This document shows positions 1-9,600 of a stretch of 64,000 nt of DNA, piece after piece. How positions within the stretch are numbered: position 1 is the first letter of the stretch; the number at the start of each line of letters is the position of its first letter. The stretch comes from Rhizobium sp. RU20A (GTDB lineage: Bacteria; Pseudomonadota; Alphaproteobacteria; Rhizobiales; Rhizobiaceae), in NCBI RefSeq assembly GCF_900155885.1, contig NZ_FTMB01000002.1, positions 310,001-374,000 on the forward strand, written 5' to 3'. A program made the translations under genes and the position numbers. Below the pieces are notes generated by a model. It searched no databases, was not told the origin of the DNA, and worked only from the letters and a program-made list of their open reading frames with translations.

Positions 1-1
1 C

Positions 2-913
2 TTTTCCGGCAAGGTGCTGCGCTTTGAAGGCATTCGCGAAAACGAGTGCCTCGTCACGCAAGGCTTCAAGTTGGACCCGAAGGTGCCAGCCTATGCGGGC
101 GGCAAATTTCCGCTCTCCACCTATCTCGCGGCGCAGGTGCGCGACATGCTGGCCGACCCCGAACGACGCAGCCATCTGCCGGAACAGGTGCGCGACTGGC
201 TGTCGCTGCAACATGCCGTCTCGCAATTGCCGCGGGCGGACGAGCTCCTGATCGAGACCTTCCCGCGCGGACAGCGCCACTACATGGTGGCCTACGCCTT
301 CGAAGGGCGGCTGGCGCACCAGACGCTCGGCATGCTGCTGACAAGGCGGCTGGAGCGCATGGGACTGAAGCCGCTCGGCTTCGTCGCGACCGATTACGCG
401 CTGGCGATCTGGGCTCTCGAAGACATGGGTTGGGCTTTCCAGATACGCCAGCCTTCGCTGGCCGCCCTTTTCGACGAGGACATGCTGGGCGACGATCTGG
501 AAGCCTGGCTCGACGAGAGCTTTCTTCTCAAGCGCACCTTCCGCAATTGCGCCGTGATTGCCGGCTTGATCGACCAGCGCCATCCGGGACAGGAAAAGAC
601 CGGACGGCAGGTGACGGTGTCGGCCGACCTCATCTACGACGTGCTGCGCAGCCACGAGCCGAACCACATCCTGATGCAGGCGACGCGCAACGATGCGGCC
701 ACGGGGCTTTTGGACATTGGCCGTCTCGGCGATATGCTGGCACGAATCAAGGGCCACATCACCCACCGGGCGCTCGAGCGGATTTCACCGCTCGCCGTGC
801 CGATCATGCTGGAAATCGGCAGGGAGCCGGTGGCCGGCGAAGCGCAGGATGCGGTGCTGGCGGAAGCGGCCGAAGACCTGATCGAGGAAGCGCTCGGCGT
901 GATCCCCGATTGA
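2..913 (+). CDS. Ligase-associated DEXH-box helicase (Lhr family), C-terminal part
   Basis: This is the 3' end of a gene that begins before the window. The open frame runs from the first bases (F-S-G-K-V-L-R-F-E-G-I) to a TGA at 913, about 303 residues, so no start codon is called. The visible region is the C-terminal winged-helix/Lhr-specific part of the ligase-associated DNA damage response helicases; the ATPase motifs would lie upstream. In alphaproteobacteria this helicase is encoded with an ATP-dependent ligase, an exonuclease and the PdeM endonuclease as a predicted DNA-repair module. The next gene, 16 bases downstream on the same strand, is pdeM, which supports both the family call and an operon. 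Assignment to this subfamily rather than a general Lhr rests partly on that neighbour. Confidence 0.85.
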   Translation, partial: FSGKVLRFEGIRENECLVTQGFKLDPKVPAYAGGKFPLSTYLAAQVRDMLADPERRSHLPEQVRDWLSLQHAVSQLPRADELLIETFPRGQRHYMVAYAFEGRLAHQTLGMLLTRRLERMGLKPLGFVATDYALAIWALEDMGWAFQIRQPSLAALFDEDMLGDDLEAWLDESFLLKRTFRNCAVIAGLIDQRHPGQEKTGRQVTVSADLIYDVLRSHEPNHILMQATRNDAATGLLDIGRLGDMLARIKGHITHRALERISPLAVPIMLEIGREPVAGEAQDAVLAEAAEDLIEEALGVIPD

Positions 914-929
914 GAAGACCGGATACGAG

Positions 930-1661
930 ATGACGATTGACAGGGTGGCGCTGGCGCGCCGGGCGGAGACGGAACTGGCGGGCGCACTCGTGGAAACCGA
1001 GGTGGCGGGCATTCGCGCGCTGCTCGATCCCATGGGCGGAATGATCCTGCCGTCGCTCGACATGCTCGTCGTCTCCGACCTGCATCTGGAGAAGGGCTCC
1101 GCCTTTGCCCGGCGCGGCATGATGCTTCCGCCTTACGATACGCTGGCGACCCTGACGCTGCTGTCGCGGCTGATCGTCCGGCATGATCCGAAGATCGTCG
1201 TCAGCCTGGGCGACACCTTCCACGACCGCGTCGGCGCAGCCCTGATGCCGGTTGCCTTTCGAGAGATGATCGCAGCCATGGCGCGCGGGCGTGAATGGGT
1301 CTGGATTGCCGGCAACCACGATCCCGACGGCGTCTTCGGCCTGCCCGGCATCTCCGCCGACAGCCTGTGCCACGGCGGCCTCACCTTCCGGCACGAGCCG
1401 AGCGCTGGGCCGCAAGCCGGCGAGATCGCCGGCCACCTGCACCCGGCCGCGATCGTCACACGGCGCGAGAAATCCGTGCGCCGCGCCTGTTTCGCGACGG
1501 ACGGCGCCCGCCTCCTGATGCCCGCCTTCGGGGTGACGACGGGCGGCCTCGACCTCAACCACCGCGCCATGACCGGGCTCTTCAACCGCCCGTCCCTCAT
1601 CGCCCACCTGCTCGGCCGCGACCGCATCTACTCCGTCCGCTACGGCAATCTCAAAAGCTGA
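930..1661 (+). CDS. pdeM: Ligase-associated DNA damage response endonuclease PdeM
   Basis: A 243-residue metallophosphoesterase. The calcineurin-like metal-binding motifs are all present: SDLHLEKG (Asp50, His52), GDTFHD (Asp95), GNHD (Asn129-His130-Asp131) and GHLHP (His169, His171). PdeM proteins are predicted endonucleases of the ligase-associated repair module. The gene starts with ATG 16 bases after the helicase stop and was probably co-transcribed with it. The length is normal for the family. No obvious terminator follows it. A different phosphodiesterase substrate cannot be excluded from sequence alone, but the neighbour makes the repair role likely. Confidence 0.9.
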   Translation: MTIDRVALARRAETELAGALVETEVAGIRALLDPMGGMILPSLDMLVVSDLHLEKGSAFARRGMMLPPYDTLATLTLLSRLIVRHDPKIVVSLGDTFHDRVGAALMPVAFREMIAAMARGREWVWIAGNHDPDGVFGLPGISADSLCHGGLTFRHEPSAGPQAGEIAGHLHPAAIVTRREKSVRRACFATDGARLLMPAFGVTTGGLDLNHRAMTGLFNRPSLIAHLLGRDRIYSVRYGNLKS

Positions 1662-1695
1662 CCTTCCTACGCCCGAACGTTTTTTAGCAACCTCG

Positions 1696-1720
1696 GGAAC
1701 AAACACTCCTGCTGCCCGTT
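1696..1720 (+). promoter_or_regulatory. EcfG (RpoE2-like) general stress promoter
   Basis: GGAAC at 1696-1700, a 16-base spacer and CGTT at 1717-1720 match exactly the alphaproteobacterial general-stress consensus GGAAC-N16/17-CGTT. The site lies about 60 bases before the ATG at 1783 and points toward it. Only the consensus match is seen; activity is inferred. Confidence 0.7.
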
Positions 1721-1782
1721 TTGCGAGGCATTCAAGACATGCCGGAATTGAACGCGTTCCGGCACACAGGAGAGAGAACCCC

Positions 1783-2685
1783 ATGGCCGATACCGCCACC
1801 TACGCGCACGTGCAGACGCGCGGCACTTCCCCCACCCTCAACGAAGCTTTCAACCGCGTCTCCTGGGGCGCCGTTTTCGCCGGTGTGGCGATCGCGCTGA
1901 CGGTTCAGCTGGTACTCAATCTGCTTGGCGTTGGCATTGGCGCGGCCGTGCTTGATCCCGGCACAGCAGACAATCCGGCCGCATCGACCTTCTCGATGAG
2001 CACCATCGCCTGGTTCGTGATCAGCGGCATCATTGCCTCGTTTGCCGGCGGTTATGTTGCCAGCCGCCTTTCCGGCCGTCCGCTGCGTTCCACGGGCGCG
2101 CTGCATGGCCTGACTTCCTGGGCGGTCACCACGCTCGTCATCTTCTACCTGCTGACGACCTCGGTCGGCGCCCTCGCCGGTGGTCTCTTCAACGGCATTT
2201 CGGGCATCATCTCCGGCGCCGGCTCGACCGCGGCAACTGCCGTGACCGCGGCCGCCCCGCAACTTGCCGAAGCCACCAACCCGATGGCCGCCATCGAGCA
2301 GCAGATCCGCGAAACCAGCGGCGGCAATGATCCGGCCGTTCTGCGTGACACCGCCGTCAAGGCCGTTCAGGCGGCATTGACCGGCGATCCGGCCCAGGCC
2401 GAACAGGCCCGCGCACAGGCTGCAGACGCCATTGCCCGCGCCCAGAATATTCCGGTCGAGCAGGCCCGCCAGCAGGTCGCCCAGTACGAGACCGAGTACC
2501 GCCAGGCGATGGAAACCGCCAAGCAGCAGGCAACTGCCGCCGCCCAGACCGCCGCCACGGCCGTCTCCACGGGTGCCGTGCTCGCCTTCGTCGCTCTCGT
2601 GGTCGGCGCAATCGCCTCTCTCATTGGTGGTTCGGTCGGGACCACCCGTGTCGTGCGGACGGAGGATGTCTACGTCCGCGCCTAA
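1783..2685 (+). CDS. Predicted inner-membrane protein of unknown function, stress-regulated
   Basis: A 300-residue protein with hydrophobic segments near residues 28-52, 68-93, 107-130 and 265-292. Between the third and last lies a long Ala/Gln-rich, mostly helical, probably coiled-coil stretch. Similar rhizobial proteins are, as I recall, often labelled 'PhnA-like', but nothing here resembles a phosphonate enzyme. The start ATG follows an AGGAGAGAG ribosome-binding site. Its promoter reads as a perfect EcfG general-stress element (1696-1720), so a role in envelope stress tolerance is a reasonable inference. A Rho-independent terminator follows at 2717-2747. The biochemical function is unknown. 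Confidence 0.8.
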   Translation: MADTATYAHVQTRGTSPTLNEAFNRVSWGAVFAGVAIALTVQLVLNLLGVGIGAAVLDPGTADNPAASTFSMSTIAWFVISGIIASFAGGYVASRLSGRPLRSTGALHGLTSWAVTTLVIFYLLTTSVGALAGGLFNGISGIISGAGSTAATAVTAAAPQLAEATNPMAAIEQQIRETSGGNDPAVLRDTAVKAVQAALTGDPAQAEQARAQAADAIARAQNIPVEQARQQVAQYETEYRQAMETAKQQATAAAQTAATAVSTGAVLAFVALVVGAIASLIGGSVGTTRVVRTEDVYVRA

Positions 2686-2716
2686 CGCTGTTCGACACCA
2701 CTCCGTTCAACGAAGG

Positions 2717-2747
2717 CGGCCGCCCCTTGTCACGGGTGGCCGTTTTT
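2717..2747 (+). terminator. Rho-independent terminator after the membrane protein
   Basis: The stem CGGCCGCCC (2717-2725) pairs with GGGTGGCCG (2734-2742) with one G-U pair, followed by TTTTT. It lies 32 bases after the stop codon at 2685. Confidence 0.75.
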
Positions 2748-2891
2748 GCGTTTGCCGGACGGCCCGCGTCAGGGCGCGGTTCGCGGGCGCGGCAATTGCG
2801 GCGCACCCTGCCATCGGTTATGCCCGGCAAGACGGCCGGGCCATGCGCTTTGGGGGTGCTGCACCGATGCCGCCGGACGAAAGGGGCTTCA

Positions 2892-3191
2892 ATGGCCGAC
2901 AATGATGATTATATCTACGACGAGGTCACGGGCGAATGGCGCCCGGCTTCGGAAATGGCTGCGGCTGCCGCCGCTGCATCCGTGGTGCGCGACAGCGCCG
3001 GCAACGTGTTGGCGGACGGGGATTCCGTCACGCTGATCAAGGACCTCAAGGTCAAGGGGGCCAATCAGACGCTGAAGCAGGGAACGGTGATCCGCTCCAT
3101 CCGGCTGACAGACAATCCGGAAGAAATCGACTGCCGTCACGATGCCATCAAGGGCCTCGTGCTGCGCACCGAATTCGTGAAGAAGCGCTAA
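2892..3191 (+). CDS. YjdM/PhnA-family protein lacking the N-terminal zinc ribbon
   Basis: A 99-residue protein whose C-terminal two thirds match the YjdM (PhnA) KOW-like domain: DSAGNVLADGDSVTLIKDLKVKG, then IRL and a LRTEFVKKR end. Canonical YjdM proteins carry an N-terminal zinc ribbon with two CxxC pairs. Here that part is replaced by an acidic/aromatic stretch (DDYIYDEVTGEW) and an alanine run, and the only cysteine is in EIDCRHD. The start chosen is ATG 2892; the frame is open upstream, but those codons read as intergenic DNA. The family was named for phosphonate use, although YjdM itself is not a demonstrated phosphonoacetate hydrolase. Function is unknown. Confidence 0.8.
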   Translation: MADNDDYIYDEVTGEWRPASEMAAAAAAASVVRDSAGNVLADGDSVTLIKDLKVKGANQTLKQGTVIRSIRLTDNPEEIDCRHDAIKGLVLRTEFVKKR

Positions 3192-3252
3192 TACACATCG
3201 ACGGCGGGAGGGTCGCAAGAGACCGTCCCGGCCGAACGACAAGTGAGGCAGG

Positions 3253-4275
3253 ATGAAGTCGATCGGTTTTCTCTCCTTCGGGCATTGGTCGCCCTCCCCG
3301 CAATCGGGCGCGCGGACGGCTTCGGATGTGCTGTTGCAATCGATCGACCTTGCCGTTGCGGCCGAGGATCTGGGTGCGGATGGCGCCTATTTCCGCGTCC
3401 ACCATTTTGCCAGGCAGCTTGCCTCGCCCTTCCCGCTTCTTGCGGCCGTCGGCGCGCGCACCAAGCGCATCGAGATCGGCACCGGCGTTATCGACATGCG
3501 CTATGAGAACCCGCTCTATATGGCGGAAAATGCCGGCGCTGCCGATCTCATCGCCGGCGGACGCCTGCAGCTCGGCATCAGTCGCGGCTCGCCGGAGCAG
3601 GTGATCGATGGCTGGCGTTACTTTGGCCATGTGCCGCCCGAGGGCATGAGCGATGCCGAGATGGGCCGCCATCATGCCGAGATTTTCCTCGACGTGCTGA
3701 AGGGCGAAGGTTTTGCTCAACCCAACCCGCGGCCGATGTTTCCCAACCCGCCGGGGCTTCTGCGGCTGGAGCCCTATTCTGATGGTCTGGGCGATCGCAT
3801 CTGGTGGGGTGCCGGCTCCAACCGCACCGCCGTCTGGGCCGCCGAGCAGGGCATGAACCTGCAAAGCTCGACGCTGAAGGACGATGAGACGGGCGAGCCC
3901 TTCCACATCCAGCAGGCCCGGCAGATCCGCGCCTATCGGGATGCCTGGGCAGCGGCAGGCCACACGCGCACGCCGCGCGTTTCCGTCAGCCGCAGCATCT
4001 TCGCGCTCGTCAATGATCAGGACCGCATGTATTTCGGCCGCAGCGGCAAGGAAAGCGACCAGATCGGTTATATCGACGAGAACACCCGCGCCATCTTCGG
4101 CCGCAGCTACGCAGCCGAGCCGGATGTCCTCATCGAGGAGTTGAAGAAGGACGAGGCGATCGCTGAAGCCGATACGCTGCTGCTGACCGTGCCCAATCAG
4201 CTCGGCGTCGCCTATAACGCCCATGTCATCGAGGCGATCCTGACCCATGTGGCGCCGGCGCTCGGCTGGCGCTGA
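3253..4275 (+). CDS. LLM-class (luciferase-like) flavin-dependent oxidoreductase
   Basis: A 340-residue TIM-barrel protein of the bacterial luciferase-like monooxygenase superfamily. The N-terminus (IGFLSFGHW), the AAEDLGADGAYFRVHHF segment and the RIEIGTGVIDMRYENPLYMAE segment are typical of the family, as is GGRLQLGISRGSPEQV. Such enzymes use reduced FMN or F420; the substrate cannot be read from the sequence. The start ATG has a GAGGCAGG ribosome-binding site. The gene is 61 bases downstream of the YjdM homologue and may be co-transcribed with it. It converges on the small RAM-domain gene on the opposite strand. Confidence 0.85.
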   Translation: MKSIGFLSFGHWSPSPQSGARTASDVLLQSIDLAVAAEDLGADGAYFRVHHFARQLASPFPLLAAVGARTKRIEIGTGVIDMRYENPLYMAENAGAADLIAGGRLQLGISRGSPEQVIDGWRYFGHVPPEGMSDAEMGRHHAEIFLDVLKGEGFAQPNPRPMFPNPPGLLRLEPYSDGLGDRIWWGAGSNRTAVWAAEQGMNLQSSTLKDDETGEPFHIQQARQIRAYRDAWAAAGHTRTPRVSVSRSIFALVNDQDRMYFGRSGKESDQIGYIDENTRAIFGRSYAAEPDVLIEELKKDEAIAEADTLLLTVPNQLGVAYNAHVIEAILTHVAPALGWR

Positions 4276-4292
4276 GGCCGGAATTCGGCCCG

Positions 4293-4529
4293 TCAGAACG
4301 CATTGAAAGTGAGCGTCGTCAGCGAGCGGGTGATGCCGGGAACGGTGGCGACGTTGTCGTTGATGAACTTGCCGATATCCTCGCCTTCGGCGATATAGAT
4401 CTTCAGCAGCAGATCGTAGTCGCCGCTTGTCGAATACATCTCCGAGACGATCTCCTTCTTGTAGATCTCGTCGGCGACCTCGTAGGTCTTGCCGGGGGCG
4501 CATTGGATCTGGACGAAAATCGGCTTCAT
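4293..4529 (-). CDS. Stand-alone Lrp/AsnC ligand-binding (RAM) domain protein
   Basis: A 78-residue protein equal in size to the effector-binding RAM domain of Lrp/AsnC regulators (KPIFVQIQCAPGKTYEVADEI, then the GDYDLLLKIY strand and a PGITRSLTTLTF end). There is no helix-turn-helix, so it cannot act as a classical DNA-binding regulator. Stand-alone RAM proteins form oligomers and bind amino acids, and may modulate full-length Lrp proteins. The gene is transcribed away from the TauE operon start and converges on the luciferase-like gene. The ligand is unknown. Confidence 0.85.
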   Translation of the reverse strand: MKPIFVQIQCAPGKTYEVADEIYKKEIVSEMYSTSGDYDLLLKIYIAEGEDIGKFINDNVATVPGITRSLTTLTFNAF

Positions 4530-4598
4530 GGTCGGGATGTCCTCCGTTTGTCGCTGATGTGGTCGATTTGCGCCGACCGGTCAATATGCGCGTCCGCT

Positions 4599-5429
4599 TC
4601 AGTCGCGGCGGAAGAGCAGGCTCGCGCCCCAGCCGGTGATGACCGCGATCAGCACGGCAAACACACCGTAGAAGAAGGGCTGCTCGTGCGCGGCACGGGT
4701 GATCGCTTCTTCAAGACCGGTCTTCACGACCCGGAGCGGCAGGGCCTTTGCGGCAACGAAGGTGCCATCGCGGAAAAGGTAGGCGCGCACGAGGTGGATG
4801 CCGTTCGGCACATCCGCCGGCAGGCGGATCGAGGCCTTGAAAAGGCTGGAGGAGATGAACTGCACGCCGCCGGGATCGCGCTCATAGACGCCGCTCTGCT
4901 CGCGGATGCGACGGAAAGCGTCACGGAATTCGGTGAGGTTCGAGCCGTTGCCGACGAAGCCGGTCGGGATCAGCCGCATGTGATCGACGCCGATGCCCAT
5001 GTTGGCGATGTCCTGCGGCGGGGCGATCTGGTTGATGTCGCGGGTCGTGGCGAGCGAATAGGATTCCGGCACGAGCTCGAAGGTCATCGAATAGCGGTTT
5101 ACCCAGATGCCGAAAACGCGCTCCTTCTTGCGAACCGTGGCATTGTCCTTCGGACCTTCCAGCACCGTGACGATATTGTATTTGCCCTGTGCGAGAAGGC
5201 GCTCGTCAAAGCCCTCGATGGCGCCGAAGATCGTCAGGTCGGCACCGCGAAAATCGGAGGTGATCGAAATCTCGTCGGTGGAAATCCCGATTTCAAGCTG
5301 CTCGGTAAAATCGCCCGATGGCTGCGCTCCGCCGCTGCCATCCGCCTGCGCCAGTGCCGGGGCGGCACTGGCGAATGCCAGCAGGAGGCCGGCGCACAGC
5401 GAACGGAGTTTCGGGGCGAAGGCGCGCAT
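4599..5429 (-). CDS. TIGR02186-type exported membrane-anchored protein
   Basis: A 276-residue protein with an N-terminal signal peptide (RSLCAGLLLAFASAAPALAQ) and one C-terminal transmembrane segment (FFYGVFAVLIAVITGWGASLLF) ending in a basic tail. The central beta-rich region is periplasmic by prediction. It matches the alphaproteobacterial TIGR02186 type, which is usually encoded beside TauE/SafE permeases. Its ATG overlaps the stop of the upstream permease gene by one base (TGATG at 5427-5431), implying translational coupling. It may be a periplasmic accessory of the transporter. A longer open frame upstream on the same strand is antisense noise within the permease gene. Confidence 0.85.
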   Translation of the reverse strand: MRAFAPKLRSLCAGLLLAFASAAPALAQADGSGGAQPSGDFTEQLEIGISTDEISITSDFRGADLTIFGAIEGFDERLLAQGKYNIVTVLEGPKDNATVRKKERVFGIWVNRYSMTFELVPESYSLATTRDINQIAPPQDIANMGIGVDHMRLIPTGFVGNGSNLTEFRDAFRRIREQSGVYERDPGGVQFISSSLFKASIRLPADVPNGIHLVRAYLFRDGTFVAAKALPLRVVKTGLEEAITRAAHEQPFFYGVFAVLIAVITGWGASLLFRRD

Positions 5430-6355
5430 CAGTAGCCGACCCCCGTGGAAACGACCGAGTAGATGTCGGCGGGGGGAAGGACGAGATCGATGGCAAGGCG
5501 GATGCCGACCGCGAGCACGAGCAGCGCGAGCAGCGCACGCAGCTGTTCGCCGCGCAGCTTCTGGCCGACGCGCACGCCATACTGCGCACCGATGACGCCG
5601 GCGACCATGAGGATGAAGGCAAGGACGATATCGACCGTGTAGTTGGTCGAGGCCTGCACGATCACCGCATAGGCGGAGACGAAAATGATCTGGAAGAGCG
5701 AGGTCCCGACGACGACGTTGGTCGGAATGCGCAGCAGGTAGATCATGGCGGGGACCATGATAAAGCCGCCGCCGACGCCCATCACGGAGGTCAGCACGCC
5801 GATGCCCATGCCGAGGGCGATGACCGGGATGATGCTGAGATAGATCTTCGACTTCTTGAAGCGCACCTTGAAGGGCAGCCGGTGCACCCAGTTGTGCTGG
5901 CCTGGCCGCTTCAGCGCCACAGGCTGGTTCTTCGAGGCCTTGCGCATGGCCCGCAGGCTCTCGGCCAGCATCAGCGCGCCAACGACACCCAGCAGCACGA
6001 CGTAGAGCAGCGAGATGACAAGATCGAGCTGGCCGATGCGGCGCAGCATGGAGAAGATCCACACGCCGATGGTGGCGCCGATGAGACCGCCGACCAGGAG
6101 CACGCTGCCCAGTTTGACGTCGATGGTGCCGCGCCGGAAATGGGTGATGGCGCCGGAGATGGAAGAGGCGACGACCTGGTTGGCGCCCGTGGCGACAGCG
6201 ACGACCGGGGGGATGTTGTAGAAGATCAGGAGCGGCGTGATGAGGAAGCCGCCGCCGACACCGAACATTCCGGAAAGAAAGCCGACAGCCGCACCCATTC
6301 CGAGAATGACGAGGATGTTCACCGACAATTCTGCAATGGGCAGATACACCGTCAC
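5429..6355 (-). CDS. Sulfite exporter TauE/SafE family membrane permease
   Basis: A 308-residue protein with about eight hydrophobic segments in two homologous halves, each carrying a glycine-rich motif (GFLSGMFGVGGGFLITPLL near residue 20; GVLTSVMGVGGGFIMVPAM in the second half). These are TauE/SafE (DUF81) hallmarks. The family transports sulfite, sulfoacetate and other small organosulfur or organic anions; the substrate here is unknown. The GTG at 6355 is chosen because it sits about six bases after CGAGGT and starts just before the first membrane span. Longer starts would add a basic, non-membrane extension. The gene is coupled to the TIGR02186-type gene. Confidence 0.85.
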   Translation of the reverse strand: MTVYLPIAELSVNILVILGMGAAVGFLSGMFGVGGGFLITPLLIFYNIPPVVAVATGANQVVASSISGAITHFRRGTIDVKLGSVLLVGGLIGATIGVWIFSMLRRIGQLDLVISLLYVVLLGVVGALMLAESLRAMRKASKNQPVALKRPGQHNWVHRLPFKVRFKKSKIYLSIIPVIALGMGIGVLTSVMGVGGGFIMVPAMIYLLRIPTNVVVGTSLFQIIFVSAYAVIVQASTNYTVDIVLAFILMVAGVIGAQYGVRVGQKLRGEQLRALLALLVLAVGIRLAIDLVLPPADIYSVVSTGVGY

Positions 6356-6641
6356 GGGCGGACCTCGATGTGCCAATGACCTGGAAAGGCCAGCAGGGGC
6401 CCGCAAAGGCCGGCGGGCGTCGGTGGCGGGTCGCCCCGCCGGGCGTCTTGATCGATCAGCAGAGACCGGCATCAACGGGCATGGCCCGGCCGACCGGCCT
6501 TCTTCGTCTTGCGCTGCCAGCCTGTGGCTGTCAACCGCCTGCGCGGAACCGAAAACCGCGCGGTTTTCTTTCACCCGCGCGGCGTGTCCATTTTGTGACG
6601 CGGCCTGTTGACCGGGCCGCCGGATCCAGTCCTTCGACCGC

Positions 6642-9600
6642 TCAGCCGGCCTTGGCCTGGTTGCGCTTGAGAAGTTCGCGCACCAGGGCGTCAGTCAGTT
6701 CGCCGGTCGGTTCCTGGCCGATCGATGTCTGGAAGGCCTTGATGGCGCTCACCGTCTGCGGACCCAGCGTCCCATCTGGCGTGCCGGCCTTGAAGCCGTT
6801 GTTGTTGAGGATCGCCTGAATGTTGCGGATCGCCTTCTTCATGTCGATCGTCGAGGTCTTCACGCCGCCGCCGGTCCAGGCATCCGGGACGTTGGCGGAA
6901 TTGGCGTCTTCGCTGAGCGGCTGCACCGTCCAGGCATCGGCCTTCGCCTTGGCGCTTTCCAGCTGCTCCGGCTTCATGGCGGAGGCCACTTCATCGCGCT
7001 TCTGGGCGGCATCCGTGTCGCCGCCGGCGGCCGCAACGGCGAACCACTTGTAGCTTTCTTCTAGATCCTGCGGCACGCCGTTTCCACGGGCATAGAGGAT
7101 GGCGAGATTGAACTGGCTGTCCTTCACGCCGAAGTCGGCGGCCTTGCGAAACCATTCGCCCGCGGCCTTGAAGTCCGGGTTGCCGCCGCTGCCGGTCGCA
7201 AGCAGGACGGCCAGATTGTGCATGGCACTGGCATTGCCGCGATTGGCGGCCGATTCGTAGAGCGCCTTGGCCTTGTCGAGGTCGCGGGCAACGCCCGTCC
7301 CCTTCTCGTAAAGGTTCGCGAGGCGATACTCGGCCGGCACGACACCGGCATCGGCGGCGCGCTGGTACCACTTCGCCGCTTCGGCGAGATCGGCGGGCAC
7401 GCCGCGACCATCGGTATAGCGGGCGCCGATTTCGAAATAGGCGAGCGGATCTCCCTTTCGGGCAGCCTCGACGAGCGCCGCGGGGCCGATATTGTCCGGC
7501 ACGGTGACGGGCTCTGCCTGGCTGGCGACCGGCGCGGCCGCCGGCGTCTGCGGAAGCGGCTCAAGGGTCGCCTCCGATCCGGTCTGCGCGTCAGAGGTCA
7601 GGCTGGCCACGGGTTCCGCCGGACGGGTGAGCGTCGTGGTCGGGACCGTTACGGCCGGGACGCGCGTGCCGACATCACCTGCCGAGGCTTCGGCCGTCTC
7701 GCTCGCCATTGCCGTTTCGGCTTCGGGCATGACGGGCTCCGGCTGAGCATCGGAAGCCGTGGCCTCATCGGGGTTCGCGGCGCCTGTCGCGGCCGCATCG
7801 CCGGTTTCGGCAGCGGGCTCTTCGGCCGGCGCGGAGGATGTTTCTGTTGCCGAGGGCTCGGCGCTCGCCTCGATGGCAGGCGGTGCGCTTTCGCCGTTGA
7901 GCAGCGTGTTGACAAGTGGGAACGACATGACCGCAAGCAGCACGGCACCGACGGCAAGAAGCAGCGGACGACGGCTGCCGCTCTTGGCAGGGGCCGCCTT
8001 GGGGCTTGCACCAGCCTGTTCGGCCCGGATCGTGCCGGCTTCTTCGGCGGCGAGCTTGGCGGCGCGGCGCGCGGCCGCGATGTGGTCGATCCGCTCGCCT
8101 TCATCGGCATCGGCAGGCTTGACGCCGTCGCGCTGACCGGCGCGAACACGCTCGAGGATGCGCTTGACATCCGGCAGGCCGGAACCCGGCTCGATCAGTT
8201 GGCTCGACATATCCGGCGCGGCCATGTCGGCAGCGTCGATTGACGGGGCGGGATCGATTTCATGGCGAGCAGCCGTCTCGTCAGCGGTCGACTTTTCCTT
8301 GCGCTGGGGTGTGAAGCGGCGGGTGAGCGAGGACAGCAGACCGCCGCGCATTTCGGCTTCGGCAGCGGTTGCGAGATCCTCGTCATCGACCAGAATCTCC
8401 ACGTCCTCGCCGATGGAAGCGAGGCCCGTCGAGGCGGTTTCGCGCGGCGCGTCCTCCGGTGCGGGCCGCGTTGCAGCCGTTGCCGCGGCGGGAGCCCGCA
8501 TGTCCTCGCGCTTGGCCTCGTCGCGTGCGGCGACGAGCGAAGCAACAGATGCCCTATCGGCGACCGGCTCCCGCTGCGAAAGGGCCGCCACGAGCATTTC
8601 GCCAAAAGGGTCGCGCTCACCGTCCTCCAGCGCCGGCGAGAGACCAGAGAGAGTGGCCGTGCGCGGACCATTGTCCCGCTCGGCGGCAACGGCCGGACGC
8701 GGATCGATGGCCGGCGGCGCCGCGACGCGACGCTCCACGCCCTCTTCCAGCCGCTCGAGCTTTTCGGCGATGTGGACCAGCGTTTCGTGCAGGACTTCGA
8801 AGGTGCGGGCGGTACGCTCCTCGCTGGAGCGGCTGATGCCTTCCAGCGCCCTCAGATCTTCCGCCAGGGCAGCGATGGCGGAAACGTCACCGGCGTTGTT
8901 CTGGGGAGCCGCGCCGACGCCGTTGCGCTGATAGGCTTCCATGACCGCCTCTGCCGCCTGGCGAGCAGCCTCGATGATGTACTCGTCGCTGGTGGCGAGA
9001 TAGTCTTCCAGGACGTGCATGCGGCTTTCGAATTCCGCCGGCAGCGCGGCCGCCGCCGGTGCGGAAGAGGAGACGAGCGCGGACAGGCTGGCAATCTGCG
9101 ATTCCAGTCCGCGCAGGGCCTCGCGGTCGTCACGTGGGGCGACCTGCGTTTCGGCCAGATGCGTGGCGATCGTTGCAAGCTGGTCTTCGAGGCGCTCGAA
9201 GCGGGCGTCCTGATCGCGCGTGTCGGCCACCTGCGGCACGTTGAGGCCGTCGATGCGGCGGGCCAGCGCATCCAGCCTGTCGACCAGCTGGCCGTTCAGG
9301 TTGCCACGTTCGAGCGATTCGATCTTGTGGGAAATGTCGGCGAGATGCCGGTCGAGCTCGACGTCGCTGTCACGGTTGGAGCGTTCCATGAGAACGGCGA
9401 GCTGATGCAGGCGCTCCTCGAGCCGGCTTGCGGCGTCGTCGGAAGCCAGTTCCTCGACGCGGGCCGCCAGCGCCTCAAGACGCATGGCAAGGCCGTCGTC
9501 CGGGCGCGTGGCCAGGCTCTCGACATGGCGCGCCAGGTCGCTCAGGCGGCTTTCGAGCCGCGAGACACCGGCATGGTCCGCATTGCCGGCCGTGCGGCCG

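Noticed and set aside
4599-6062. 487-residue frame that would fuse extra sequence to the TIGR02186-type protein
   Set aside because: The added N-terminal part lies within the TauE/SafE gene in another frame and is basic, low-complexity sequence; the signal peptide begins at the ATG at 5429.
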